A stretch of DNA of 64,000 nt. It comes from Microbacterium sufflavum. Its GTDB lineage: Bacteria; Actinomycetota; Actinomycetes; Actinomycetales; Microbacteriaceae. The first letter of the stretch is position 1. Every line of letters starts with the position of its first letter. The translations under genes and the position numbers were made by a program. Shown here piece by piece: positions 19,588 to 28,083 of the stretch. The stretch covers positions 186,001-250,000 of the forward strand of contig NZ_JAHWXK010000001.1 in assembly GCF_023091155.1 (NCBI RefSeq), given 5' to 3'. The notes under the pieces were generated by a model. That model was not told the origin of the DNA. It saw nothing but the letters and a program-made list of their open reading frames with translations, and made no database searches.

Positions 19588-20787
19588 GTGACCGAACGCG
19601 CTCCTCTCTCCCGCAAACTGTCCGCCATCGCCGAGTCCGCGACGCTCAAGGTCGATGCCAAGGCGAAGGCCCTCAAGGCCGAGGGCAAGCCCGTCATCTC
19701 GTATGCGGCGGGCGAGCCCGACTTCGCGACGCCGCAGTTCATCGTCGACGCCGCCGCCGAGGCCCTCGCCGACCCGGCCAGCTACCGCTACACCCCGGCC
19801 CCCGGACTGCCCGCGCTGCGCGAGGCCATCGCCGCCAAGACGCTCCGCGACTCGGGACTCGAGGTGTCGCCCAGCCAGGTCATCGTCACCAACGGCGGCA
19901 AGCAGTCGGTGTACCAGGCCTTCCAGGCCGTCGTGAACCCGGGCGACGAGGTGCTGCTGCCCGCCCCGTACTGGACCACGTACCCCGAGGCCATCCGACT
20001 CGCCGACGGCACGCCGGTCGAGGTGTTCGCGGGCGCCGACCAGGAGTACAAGGTCACGGTCGAGCAGCTGGAGGCGGCGCGCACCGAGCGCACCACCGTG
20101 CTCGTGTTCGTGTCGCCGTCGAACCCCACCGGCTCGGTGTACACGGCCGAGGAGACGAAGGCCATCGGCGAGTGGGCCGTCGAGCACGGCATCTGGATCA
20201 TCAGCGACGAGATCTACCAGAACCTCACCTACGAGGGCGTGAAGGCCACGTCGATCGTGGAGGCCGTGCCCGCGGCCGCGAACCAGACGATCCTCGTCAA
20301 CGGCGTCGCCAAGACGTACGCCATGACCGGGTGGCGGGTCGGCTGGATGGTGGGCCCGGCCGACGCGATCAAGATCGCCGGCAACCTGCAGTCGCACCTC
20401 ACCAGCAACGTGAACAACGTGGCGCAGAAGGCGGCGATCGCGGCGCTCAACGGCCCGCAGACCGAGGCCGAGCAGTTCCGCGAGGCGTTCGACCGGCGTC
20501 GTCGCCTCATCGTGTCGGAGCTGTCGAAGATCGACGGCCTCGTGGTGCCCAACCCGCTCGGCGCGTTCTACGTGTACCCCGATGTGCAGGGCCTGCTCGG
20601 TCGCACGTGGGGCGGGGTGACCCCGACCACGTCGCTGGAGCTCGCCGACCTCATCCTCGACCAGGCCGAGGTCGCCGTGGTGCCCGGCGAGGCGTTCGGC
20701 CCGTCCGGCTACATCCGCATGTCGTACGCGCTCGGCGACGAGCAGCTCCTCGAGGGCGTGCAGCGCCTGCAGCGACTGTTCTCCTGA
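19588..20787 (+). CDS. aspC: Aspartate/aromatic aminotransferase, class I
   Basis: A 399-residue PLP-dependent aminotransferase. Class I markers include [29 protein letters not shown] and the PLP lysine Lys242 in [15 protein letters not shown]. The sequence is close to the Igamma aspartate aminotransferases of actinobacteria (about 400 residues). It would transfer amino groups between aspartate and 2-oxoglutarate. The GTG start follows TACGCT (19575-19580) by seven bases, so the message is probably leaderless. It stands alone between ald and a terminator. Confidence 0.9.
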   Translation: MTERAPLSRKLSAIAESATLKVDAKAKALKAEGKPVISYAAGEPDFATPQFIVDAAAEALADPASYRYTPAPGLPALREAIAAKTLRDSGLEVSPSQVIVTNGGKQSVYQAFQAVVNPGDEVLLPAPYWTTYPEAIRLADGTPVEVFAGADQEYKVTVEQLEAARTERTTVLVFVSPSNPTGSVYTAEETKAIGEWAVEHGIWIISDEIYQNLTYEGVKATSIVEAVPAAANQTILVNGVAKTYAMTGWRVGWMVGPADAIKIAGNLQSHLTSNVNNVAQKAAIAALNGPQTEAEQFREAFDRRRRLIVSELSKIDGLVVPNPLGAFYVYPDVQGLLGRTWGGVTPTTSLELADLILDQAEVAVVPGEAFGPSGYIRMSYALGDEQLLEGVQRLQRLFS

Positions 20788-20797
20788 CCGACACCCC

Positions 20798-20833
20798 GAG
20801 ACCCGCCTCGCCGCTCCCGGCCGGGCGGGTCTC
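20798..20833. terminator. Bidirectional terminator hairpin after aspC
   Basis: GAGACCCGCC (20798-20807) pairs with GGCGGGTCTC (20824-20833) around a 16-base loop. It lies between the convergent aspC and VOC genes. Confidence 0.7.
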
Positions 20834-20860
20834 GTCGTCTGTCCCGGTGCTGCGCGCGGG

Positions 20861-21265
20861 TCAGTCCTCGGGGTGGAAGCCGATGAGCCAACGGATGCCG
20901 TAGCGGTCGACGAGCGTTCCGTCGTGGTCGCCCCACGGCCGCCGCTGCAGCGCATCGATCACGCGCCCGCCGGCGGCGAGCTCACCGAACCAGCGCGTCA
21001 GTGTCGCCGCATCCGCCGTTCCGAGGAGCGACAGGAACATGCCGCTCATCTGCACCGCGTCGTCGTCGGCGCCCGCATCCGCTCCGGCGAGCTCGACCGG
21101 GCCGCCGCTGAGCTGCCCGTGCGCGACGGCGTCGCCAGGACCGTCGTGGCGACCGGCCTGCGCGTAGTCCATCAGCTGCAACTCACCCCCGAACACGTCG
21201 CGGTAGTGGCCGAGGGCTTCGGCGGCGGTGCCGGGGAACAGCAGGTACGGGATCAGTCCACTCAT
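20861..21265 (-). CDS. VOC-family (PhnB/glyoxalase-like) protein
   Basis: A 134-residue protein of the vicinal oxygen chelate superfamily, PhnB-like group. The first beta-alpha unit IPYLLFPGTAAEALGHYRDVFGGEL and the closing DRYGIRWLIGF are typical. The shuffled metal ligands of true glyoxalases are not obvious, and PhnB-like proteins mostly have no known activity. It is convergent with aspC and close to murB, without an evident link to either. The fold is confident; the function is not. Confidence 0.82.
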   Translation of the reverse strand: MSGLIPYLLFPGTAAEALGHYRDVFGGELQLMDYAQAGRHDGPGDAVAHGQLSGGPVELAGADAGADDDAVQMSGMFLSLLGTADAATLTRWFGELAAGGRVIDALQRRPWGDHDGTLVDRYGIRWLIGFHPED

Positions 21266-21295
21266 GCGGCGAGTGTACGACGCGGGTCGGACGCC

Positions 21296-22426
21296 CTAGA
21301 GGTCGACGCCGAGCAGCACCGGCTCCGGCTGCAGCACCAGCCCGAACTCGGCGTGCACGCGGCTCTGGATGAACCGCGCCAGCTCCGCGACCTCCGCCGC
21401 GGTCGCCCCACCGCGGTTCGTGAGGGCGAGGGCGTGCTTGGTGGAGACCGAGGCGCGCGACCGCGGGAGCTTGAAGCCCTTGCGGATACCCGCCTGTTCG
21501 ATCAGCCAGGCCGCGCTCACCTTCACGTCGGGCGCCTCGGCCCTGGTCGGCGGCACGTACCCGTCGTACGACGCGAGCGGGATGACCGTCACGGCGTCGA
21601 GGTCGGGGGCCACCGGCCAGCGCGGGCACTCCGGGGGCAGCGTGCGCGCCTGCGCAGCCGTCACGATCGCGTTCTGGAAGAAGGAGCCGACGCCGTGCGT
21701 GTCGGGGTCGTGCTCGTCGAGCAGCATGCCCTTCGACCCGCGGGTCGCCAGGATGCGCTCCCGCACCCAGGTCAGCAGCACCGGCGCGTCGTCGGTCAGC
21801 CCGAGCGCGCGACGGAGCTGCTCACCGCGCACCACCCGCTCCCCCGCGACCAGCAGGTCGACCGTCACCGACAGGATCACGGCGCGGCGCTGCGGCTCGC
21901 TGCCGTGGTGATGCTTGAGCACCGAGGTGCGGAAGCCCAGCCCGAGCTCCGCCGCGGGCACGGTCGAGATCTCACCCGTGGACTCGTCGATCAGCTCGAC
22001 CTCGACCAGCGTCTCCTGGATCTCCTGGCCGTAGGCGCCGATGTTCTGCACGGGAGACGCACCGACGGTCCCCGGGATGCCGCTCATGGCCTCCAGGCCG
22101 GCGTACCCGTGCTCGACCGCGTAGGCGACGAGGTCATCCCAGCCGTGGCCCGCCTGCACGCGCAGCCGGATACGACCCGCATGCGGCGAGGGGAGCTCCT
22201 CGATCCCGGTCGTGCGGACGCGGATGACGGTGCCGTCGAACGGCTCGTCCCCCACGAAGAGGTTGGAGCCGCCGCCCAGCACCAGCCACGGGTCGCCCCG
22301 CTCCCAGGTCTCGCGGAGCGCCTCGACGAGACCCTCGGTCGTGGTGGCGTCGAACATGCGCTCGGGGGCGCCGCCGGTGCGCAGCGTCGTGAGCTCGGCC
22401 AGCCGCAGGGGTTCGACCTCTCTCAT
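21296..22426 (-). CDS. murB: UDP-N-acetylenolpyruvoylglucosamine reductase
   Basis: A 376-residue FAD enzyme of peptidoglycan precursor synthesis; it reduces enolpyruvyl-UDP-GlcNAc to UDP-MurNAc. The FAD loop VLGGGSNLFVGDEP, the SGIPGTVGASPVQNIGAYGQE segment and the catalytic-serine region HGVGSFFQNAIV are all present. The extra tyrosine-loop region follows the type I pattern. Its ATG overlaps the stop of the dehydratase gene (ATGA), so it is translated from the same message as the two MaoC-type genes upstream. Confidence 0.95.
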   Translation of the reverse strand: MREVEPLRLAELTTLRTGGAPERMFDATTTEGLVEALRETWERGDPWLVLGGGSNLFVGDEPFDGTVIRVRTTGIEELPSPHAGRIRLRVQAGHGWDDLVAYAVEHGYAGLEAMSGIPGTVGASPVQNIGAYGQEIQETLVEVELIDESTGEISTVPAAELGLGFRTSVLKHHHGSEPQRRAVILSVTVDLLVAGERVVRGEQLRRALGLTDDAPVLLTWVRERILATRGSKGMLLDEHDPDTHGVGSFFQNAIVTAAQARTLPPECPRWPVAPDLDAVTVIPLASYDGYVPPTRAEAPDVKVSAAWLIEQAGIRKGFKLPRSRASVSTKHALALTNRGGATAAEVAELARFIQSRVHAEFGLVLQPEPVLLGVDL

Positions 22427-22824
22427 CGGACGGCGACGCGCAGCTGCGCCTTGACGAGCACGCTCGTGTCGTCGAACGTGACCTTCAGGTCGATCCGCGC
22501 GGTGTCGTCGTCGACCGCGCCGACCGTCGCCGCCACATGGATGTCGGCACCGTCCACCGGGTCGACCACGACGGGCTTGGTGAAGCGCACGCCGTAGTCG
22601 ACGATGCGGGTGGCGGGGTCGAGGGCGGCCACGACCACCGACGAGGCGATGCCCATCGTGAGCATGCCGTGCGCGAGCACGCCGGGGAGCCCGACCGATG
22701 CGGCCACGTCGTCGCGGTAGTGGATGGGGTTGAAGTCTCCGGAGGCACCGGCGTAGCGCACCAGGGACTCGCGGGTGAGGTGCACGGTGCGCTCGGCGAC
22801 CACGTCTCCGACGGTGAAGCCCAT
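22423..22824 (-). CDS. MaoC-type dehydratase (HadB-like)
   Basis: A 133-residue hot-dog fold protein. The hydratase motif is intact: GDFNPIHYRDDVAASVGLPGVLAHGM with the catalytic Asp and His. In mycobacteria the HadB subunit pairs with a divergent HadA partner to dehydrate 3-hydroxyacyl-ACP; the gene just upstream has the HadA-like features. It overlaps both neighbours by four bases (ATGA), so the three genes hadA-hadB-murB are tightly coupled. The precise substrate chain is not predictable from sequence. Confidence 0.87.
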   Translation of the reverse strand: MGFTVGDVVAERTVHLTRESLVRYAGASGDFNPIHYRDDVAASVGLPGVLAHGMLTMGIASSVVVAALDPATRIVDYGVRFTKPVVVDPVDGADIHVAATVGAVDDDTARIDLKVTFDDTSVLVKAQLRVAVR

Positions 22825-23282
22825 CAGGCGTCCTCTCCCTCTTCCGCGCCGACGAGCAGCACGGTGGTGGCGGTGACCACGTGCGCACCCTCGTCATCGA
22901 CGATCTCGGTCTCGCTCGTGATCATGGCGTTGCCGCCCATCATGCGGATGCCGGTGACCCGCAGCTGTGCGGTGACCTCGTCGCCCGCCACGATCGGCCG
23001 CGAGTAGCGGAACCGCTGCTCCGCATGGACCGTGCGCGACAGCTCGATCCCGGCGTTCTCGTCGCCCAGCAGCTGCTGGAGCGTGAGGTCCTGGATCACC
23101 ATCGCGAAGGTCGGCGGGGCGACCACGTCGGCGTAGCCGGCTGCGCGGGCCGCCTCGACGTCGGTGTGCTGCGGGGCGTCGGCGAAGACGGCGCGCGCGA
23201 ACTCGCGCACCTTCTCCCTGCCGACCAGATAGGGGGCGGTCGGCGGGAACTCCCGGCCGATCAGATCTTGGTTGACTGCCAC
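22824..23282 (-). CDS. MaoC N-terminal-like dehydratase subunit (HadA-like)
   Basis: A 152-residue hot-dog protein of the FAS1_DH/HadA type. It begins NQDLIGREFPPTAPYLVGREKVREFA and contains APPTFAMVIQDL and a late RVTGIRMMGGNAMITSETEI strand, but lacks the catalytic Asp-His pair seen in its partner. It therefore probably forms a heterodimer with the adjacent HadB-like subunit and positions the acyl chain. It is the first gene of the murB operon. Confidence 0.85.
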   Translation of the reverse strand: MAVNQDLIGREFPPTAPYLVGREKVREFARAVFADAPQHTDVEAARAAGYADVVAPPTFAMVIQDLTLQQLLGDENAGIELSRTVHAEQRFRYSRPIVAGDEVTAQLRVTGIRMMGGNAMITSETEIVDDEGAHVVTATTVLLVGAEEGEDA

Positions 23283-23328
23283 CCCTCGATCCTACCGAGG
23301 GGGTGGACACCGGACGCCCTCGCGACCG

Positions 23329-24066
23329 TCAGTCCTTCGATCGCGCCACCATGTTCAACGTCATCCGGCTGGGGACGACCTTCACCCGGGAGGTGTGCAC
23401 GATCTCGCCGGAGCGGTCGAGAGCACGCTTGCGGATGACGATGAGCGGATCGTGCTCGGGGCGCGCGAGCCACTCCGCTGTCTGCGCGTTCGTGAACCCC
23501 ACGTCGATCTCGCGGTACATCTCCGAGAACTCCACGCCGTAGACGTCGCGGAGCACCTGGTAGGTGGAGGTGTCGTCGCGGATGTGCCGGTCGAATTCGG
23601 GGAAGCGGGTGAGGGAGTACCGGCTGTCGTCGATGGACAGCGGGATGTCGTCGAGGGCGAAGACGCGCACGAGACGGAACACCGGGTCACCCACCTGCAC
23701 GCCGAGACGGCGCGCGCGCTTCTCGTCGGCGGGGACGGTCTCGGCGCGCATGATGCGACGGGACTTGACGCCGTCGGCGACGACCGTGTCGGCGAATCCG
23801 CCCAGCGTCATGGCTCCGATCACTTCGCGGCGCGGCGCCACGAACGTGCCGCGGCCCTGCTGCCGTCGCACGATGCCGAGGCTCTCCAGATCGGCGACCG
23901 CGCGACGCACCGTGATGCGACTGACGCCGAAGCGTTCGCACAGCTCCGGCTCGGACGGCAACCGCTCCCCTTCGCCGTAGGTGCCCGCGTCGATCTCGCG
24001 CAGGAGCAGCCCGCGGACCTGCTCGTGCAGCGGCGTCGATCCCACCCCCGGCGACAGCTGAGTCAC
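23329..24066 (-). CDS. frlR: GntR/HutC-family regulator of the frl operon
   Basis: A 245-residue regulator. The GntR winged helix is at about 12-78 (LLLREIDAGTYGEGERLPSEPELCERFGVSRITVRRAVADLE order). The UTRA ligand domain follows, with RRIMRAETVPADEKRARRLGV and IVHTSRVKVVPSRMTLNM. FrlR of Bacillus subtilis belongs to the same family and represses its fructosamine operon. Here the gene is the last of the operon, overlapping the kinase gene by four bases, so autoregulation with the operon is likely. Confidence 0.85.
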   Translation of the reverse strand: MTQLSPGVGSTPLHEQVRGLLLREIDAGTYGEGERLPSEPELCERFGVSRITVRRAVADLESLGIVRRQQGRGTFVAPRREVIGAMTLGGFADTVVADGVKSRRIMRAETVPADEKRARRLGVQVGDPVFRLVRVFALDDIPLSIDDSRYSLTRFPEFDRHIRDDTSTYQVLRDVYGVEFSEMYREIDVGFTNAQTAEWLARPEHDPLIVIRKRALDRSGEIVHTSRVKVVPSRMTLNMVARSKD

Positions 24067-24989
24067 GTCGAAGCCCTCCTCTCCGGCGCCGGATAGTGGC
24101 GCAGCATCTGCGCTCGCGCGTCGTCCCCGGCATGCACAGGGTATCCGAAGGCACCGCGCAGGGTGCAGGCGAGCGCCCCGCTCGTCGCGGCGACGTCGAG
24201 GCAGTCGCCGAGGTCGGCGCCGGCCGCCCGCGCCGCGAGGAACCCGGTGAGGAACGCGTCGCCCGCGCCGAGGGCGTCGACCGCGGTGACCGGGCGGATG
24301 CCGGTGCGATGCACGGACTGCGCGTCGAAGGCGAGGGATCCGCGGGCGCCCAGGGTGACCACGGCCGACCCGATGCCGCAGCGCACGGCGTAGCGGCCCA
24401 GTTCCTCGACCTCGGCATCGGAGAGTCCGCCCCCGGAGAAGAAGCCGACGTCGACGTGCGGTGCCGTGCTGCGGATCACCTCGGGTGACGCGTCGTCGGA
24501 GTAGTCGAACGACACCCGCGTCCCGCGCTCGGCGATGGCGGGCAGCTCGGGCTCCAGCGACGAGTACACCGACGTGTGCACGCGGGCGAAGCGGGCGAGA
24601 TACTCGTGGTCGACCTCGCTCAGCCGCAGCCGCAGCTCGGATTGCACCCCGCCGCGGTTGGAGGCCACGAAGCGCCGGTCGCCGTCGTCGTCGAGGGCGA
24701 CGAACGCCATCCCGTTGGCGCCGTGCACACGACGGACCCGGGCGGCGTCGACGCCGATCTCGTCGAGCACGCCGCGCACGTGGTCGGCGAACCGGTCGTC
24801 GCCCATGATGCCCATGAACGCGGCACTCCCCCCGAAGAACAGCCGGCTGTAGGCGGCGACGTTCAGGGCGTTGCCCCCGGGATAGGCGAGGTCCTCGTGC
24901 AGGTAGCAGTCGAGAACGTTGTCACCCACGCCGACGAGCGAGGGCGGGGGCACCGCGGCGAGCGCGGCGCGGAGGTCATCCACGTCCAT
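24063..24989 (-). CDS. frlD: PfkB-family fructosamine 6-kinase (FrlD-like)
   Basis: A 308-residue sugar kinase. The N-terminal GVGDNVLDCYLHEDLAYPGGNALNVAAYS is typical of fructoselysine 6-kinase, and VDALGAGDAFLTGF carries the catalytic Asp. It would phosphorylate the imported fructosamine on C6 to make the substrate of FrlB. The ATG at 24989 is preferred because GAAGG lies seven bases upstream; an ATG at 24995 overlapping the permease stop is the alternative. Gene order and the FrlB-like partner support the assignment over other PfkB kinases. Confidence 0.85.
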   Translation of the reverse strand: MDVDDLRAALAAVPPPSLVGVGDNVLDCYLHEDLAYPGGNALNVAAYSRLFFGGSAAFMGIMGDDRFADHVRGVLDEIGVDAARVRRVHGANGMAFVALDDDGDRRFVASNRGGVQSELRLRLSEVDHEYLARFARVHTSVYSSLEPELPAIAERGTRVSFDYSDDASPEVIRSTAPHVDVGFFSGGGLSDAEVEELGRYAVRCGIGSAVVTLGARGSLAFDAQSVHRTGIRPVTAVDALGAGDAFLTGFLAARAAGADLGDCLDVAATSGALACTLRGAFGYPVHAGDDARAQMLRHYPAPERRAST

Positions 24990-24991
24990 GG

Positions 24992-25834
24992 TCATCCCTT
25001 CACGCTCCCCGCCGCGACGCCCGCCACGAAGTAGCGCTGCAGTGCGAGGAACACCACCACGATCGGGAGGGCGGCGATCGTCAATCCTGCCAGCAGCACC
25101 CCCCATTCGGTCGACAGCGAGTCCCGGAACGACATCAGCCCGGCGGGAATGGTGCGCAGCGCATCGGCGTCGATGTAGACGATCGCGAAGAGGAACTCGT
25201 TCCAGGCGAAGTAGCCGGTCAGCACGGCGGCCGTGGTGAGCACCGAGGCGCTCAGCGGGAGGTAGACGTGGCGGAAGACGCCGAACGAGCGGCAGCCGTC
25301 GATGGTCGCGGCGTCCTCCAGCTCGCGCGGGATCCCGAGGAACACCGACCGGATGAGGAGGATCGCCATCGGCAGCCGGAACGCCACGTAGGGCAGGATC
25401 ATCGCCCAGGAGGTGTTCAGCAGGCCCATCGCGTCCAGCAGCCGGTACAGCGGGATCAGGCTCACCTGCGGTGCGACGACCAGGCCGCCCATGGCGATGA
25501 TCAGGACGATGTTCGCGATCCGGCTCGACAGTCGCACCATGCCGTACGCGCACAGTGCCGCGATCGCCACCGTGGCCACCGTCGAGACGATCGTGACGAC
25601 GACCGAGTTCACGAAGTAGTCGGAGATGCCGCGGTCCCAGGCGGCCGCGTAGTTCTGCACGAGCCAGACCGACGGCAGTCCCCAGGGGTCGGTGAAGATC
25701 TCGGACGACGACTTGAACGACGAGATGACCATCCACAGCAGCGGGTAGGCGATCACGACGGCGTAGATCACGAGGACGAGGTGGACGGGAACCTGGCGGA
25801 GACGTTCCGCCGGACGGAGCCGGGTGCCGCTCAT
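24992..25834 (-). CDS. frlM: Carbohydrate ABC transporter permease (MalG type)
   Basis: A 280-residue membrane protein with six predicted helices. The CUT1 EAA loop DAATIDGCRSFGVFRHVYLPL contacts the ATPase. It forms the channel with the permease encoded just upstream, which ends two bases before this gene starts. No ATPase gene is present in the operon, so a shared MsiK-like subunit is expected, as B. subtilis uses MsmX for its frl importer. The position matches frlM in B. subtilis. Confidence 0.88.
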   Translation of the reverse strand: MSGTRLRPAERLRQVPVHLVLVIYAVVIAYPLLWMVISSFKSSSEIFTDPWGLPSVWLVQNYAAAWDRGISDYFVNSVVVTIVSTVATVAIAALCAYGMVRLSSRIANIVLIIAMGGLVVAPQVSLIPLYRLLDAMGLLNTSWAMILPYVAFRLPMAILLIRSVFLGIPRELEDAATIDGCRSFGVFRHVYLPLSASVLTTAAVLTGYFAWNEFLFAIVYIDADALRTIPAGLMSFRDSLSTEWGVLLAGLTIAALPIVVVFLALQRYFVAGVAAGSVKG

Positions 25835-25835
25835 C

Positions 25836-26717
25836 TCAGTCCCTCCCGCTTCGGAACGACACCATCTGCACGACCGACAGCACGAGGGTGATCACGAAGA
25901 TCAGGCTGGCAATGGCCGAGGCGTAGCCCATCTGGTTCTGGAAGAAGCCCTGGTTGTACATGTAGGTCGCCAGCACCTGGGTGGTGTTGCCCGGGCCTCC
26001 CTTGGTGAGGATGTAGGGCTCGTTGAAGACCGTGAAGGCCCCAGAGACGGTGAGGATCATGGCGACGAAGATCATCTCCTTGGCCTGCGGCACGGTGATG
26101 CTGAAGAACTGGCGGATGCGGCCGGCGCCGTCGAGCGACGCCGCCTCGTAGTACTCCTCGGGGATCTGCTGCAGCGCCACGACGTAGAGCATGCAGACGT
26201 AGCCGATGCTCTGCCACTGCGAGACGCCGATGACCGCCCCCATGGCCGTGTCGACGTCGGCGAGCCACGCGGTCTGCAGGCCGCCGAGCCCGACGGCTTC
26301 CAGCAGGGCGTTGAGCAGTCCGCCACGGGCGTTGTAGACGAACGTGAACAGCAGCGCGATCACCGTCATGGAGATGACGGCGGGGAGGAAGTAGACGCTC
26401 CGCAGGAAGGCGCCCATGCGCGGTCCCAGCAGCCGGGTGAGCCAGGCCGCGATCACGAGAGCGCCCAGCACCTGGCACACGATCGACACGACCGCGTACA
26501 GGATGTTGTTGCCCAGCGCGGTCGCGATCACGGGGTCCGACAGCAGGCGGGCGAAGTTGTCGAGGCCGACGAAGCGCATCTCACCGGCGCCGGCGCTGAA
26601 GGAGAAGAAGCCGAAGGCCGCGTTGGCGACCAGCGGGTAGTACACGAACACCCCGATCAGGATGATCGCGGGAAGCACGTAGAGCAGGTTCGACCAGGCT
26701 CGGGATCGTGTTCTCAT
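25836..26717 (-). CDS. frlN: Carbohydrate ABC transporter permease (MalF type)
   Basis: A 293-residue CUT1 permease with six helices, starting with a hydrophobic LLYVLPAIILIGVFVYYPL segment. The EAA loop is EAASLDGAGRIRQFFSITVPQ. It pairs with the MalG-type subunit downstream. An in-frame GTG directly precedes the ATG at 26717. Its place after the binding protein matches frlN of B. subtilis. Confidence 0.88.
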   Translation of the reverse strand: MRTRSRAWSNLLYVLPAIILIGVFVYYPLVANAAFGFFSFSAGAGEMRFVGLDNFARLLSDPVIATALGNNILYAVVSIVCQVLGALVIAAWLTRLLGPRMGAFLRSVYFLPAVISMTVIALLFTFVYNARGGLLNALLEAVGLGGLQTAWLADVDTAMGAVIGVSQWQSIGYVCMLYVVALQQIPEEYYEAASLDGAGRIRQFFSITVPQAKEMIFVAMILTVSGAFTVFNEPYILTKGGPGNTTQVLATYMYNQGFFQNQMGYASAIASLIFVITLVLSVVQMVSFRSGRD

Positions 26718-26780
26718 CACGGTGTCTCTTCCGAAGTGGGAGGGGCCGCCGACGGCGGGCGACGGCGGCCCCGAGGCGGA

Positions 26781-28067
26781 TCAGGAGGCGTCGCGCACCC
26801 GCGTCGCCGCCTCCTGCACGGCGGCCATGACACCCTCCGGGGTCTGCTGGCCGCTGAGCATCAGCTGCGTCTCGGACAGGTACGCCTGCACGATCTGCGG
26901 ATCGTAGGCGTTGTCGAGCCAGGTGGTCATCGCCGAGGCGTCGACGATCCCCTGCGCGAGCTCCTGGGAGATCTCGGGCACGTCCGCCTCCTCCACGGCA
27001 CCCTTCACCGGGCTCAGCTCCCCCGCCCGCTCGGCGTAGGCGATGCCGCTCTGCGTGCTGAGCAGGAACTCCAGGAAGCGCTGCGCCTCCTCCGGGTGCT
27101 TCGTGGTCTTCGAGATCGCGAAGCCCTCCGGTGCCCCCGTCAACTCCTCCGGGTCGCCCTTGCCTCCCTCGACGGCCGGGAAGTTGAACGTGCCGTACTC
27201 GAACTGCGCGTCGCCGAAGTACCCCACCTCGGCGCTCTGCATGTACATGATGGGCGCCTCCCCCGCGATCCACGCGTTGCGCGCGATCTCGTGCCCGACG
27301 GCGGTGAGGTCGTCGTTCATGTACTCCGCCAGCTCCTGGAACCTCTCCAGAGCGGTCACGTACCCGGGGTCGGTGAACTCGCCGGTGGCGGGATCCTGAT
27401 CCGCGGCGAAGACCTCCGGGTCGACCACGCGCTGGTTGAGCGTGCCCACGTAGTGCGCGATCGTCCACTGCTCCTGCGCGCCGTACTCGATGGGGGTCAT
27501 CCCCGCGTCCTGGATCTCCTCCAGCACGTCGATGAACTCGTCCCACGTCGTCGGCGGCTCGAGCCCCAGCTCCTCGAAGACGTCCTTGTTGTAGAAGAAC
27601 AGCTTCGACTGCATCCCCACAGGCAGACCGTAGGAGGTGCCGTCGACCTCGAAGGCCTCGAGCTGGCTCGGGTAGAAGCTGTCACGGAACGCGGCGTCCT
27701 CTTCGAGCCACGGCCCCAGGTCGAGCAGCGCGTCGTTGGCGACGAGCTCATCGACGAACGATCCGCTCCACGTGAAGAGCACGTCCGGGGCGTTCGCGGA
27801 GCCGGCGACGACCTTGACCTTGTCCTTGTAGGCGTCGTTGAGCACGCTCTCGACGGAGACGGTGATGTCGGGGTTCTCCTTCTCGAACTCCGCCACCATG
27901 TCGCTGTAGTACGAGTTTTTCGGCTCGTTCGGCCAGCGGTGGAAGAAGCTGATCTCCACCTGGCCGTCCGCGGCCTCGCTCTCGCCTCCGGCGCACGAGG
28001 CCAGGGGGACGACGAGGGCGACAGCGGCCGCAGCCGCCACGCCGATCCGGGTTGACGTTCGCATCAT
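26781..28067 (-). CDS. frlO: Sugar/fructosamine-binding lipoprotein
   Basis: A 428-residue extracellular solute-binding protein of family 1. The signal peptide ends in PLASCAGG, with the lipidated Cys at about 25. The mature part starts VEISFFHRWPNEPKNSYY and includes TWDEFIDVLEEIQDAGMTPIEYG, both typical of CUT1 binding proteins. AAAGGA lies upstream of the ATG at 28067. It captures the substrate for the two permeases that follow. Its place between frlB and the permeases matches frlO in B. subtilis. Confidence 0.88.
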   Translation of the reverse strand: MMRTSTRIGVAAAAAVALVVPLASCAGGESEAADGQVEISFFHRWPNEPKNSYYSDMVAEFEKENPDITVSVESVLNDAYKDKVKVVAGSANAPDVLFTWSGSFVDELVANDALLDLGPWLEEDAAFRDSFYPSQLEAFEVDGTSYGLPVGMQSKLFFYNKDVFEELGLEPPTTWDEFIDVLEEIQDAGMTPIEYGAQEQWTIAHYVGTLNQRVVDPEVFAADQDPATGEFTDPGYVTALERFQELAEYMNDDLTAVGHEIARNAWIAGEAPIMYMQSAEVGYFGDAQFEYGTFNFPAVEGGKGDPEELTGAPEGFAISKTTKHPEEAQRFLEFLLSTQSGIAYAERAGELSPVKGAVEEADVPEISQELAQGIVDASAMTTWLDNAYDPQIVQAYLSETQLMLSGQQTPEGVMAAVQEAATRVRDAS

Positions 28068-28083
28068 TGCGATCCTTTCGTTC

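Noticed and set aside
17835..20955. Open frames of more than 800 codons overlapping ald and aspC on both strands
   Set aside because: They are Arg/Ala/Gly-rich shadow frames without family features; the genes in the other frames have clear active sites.
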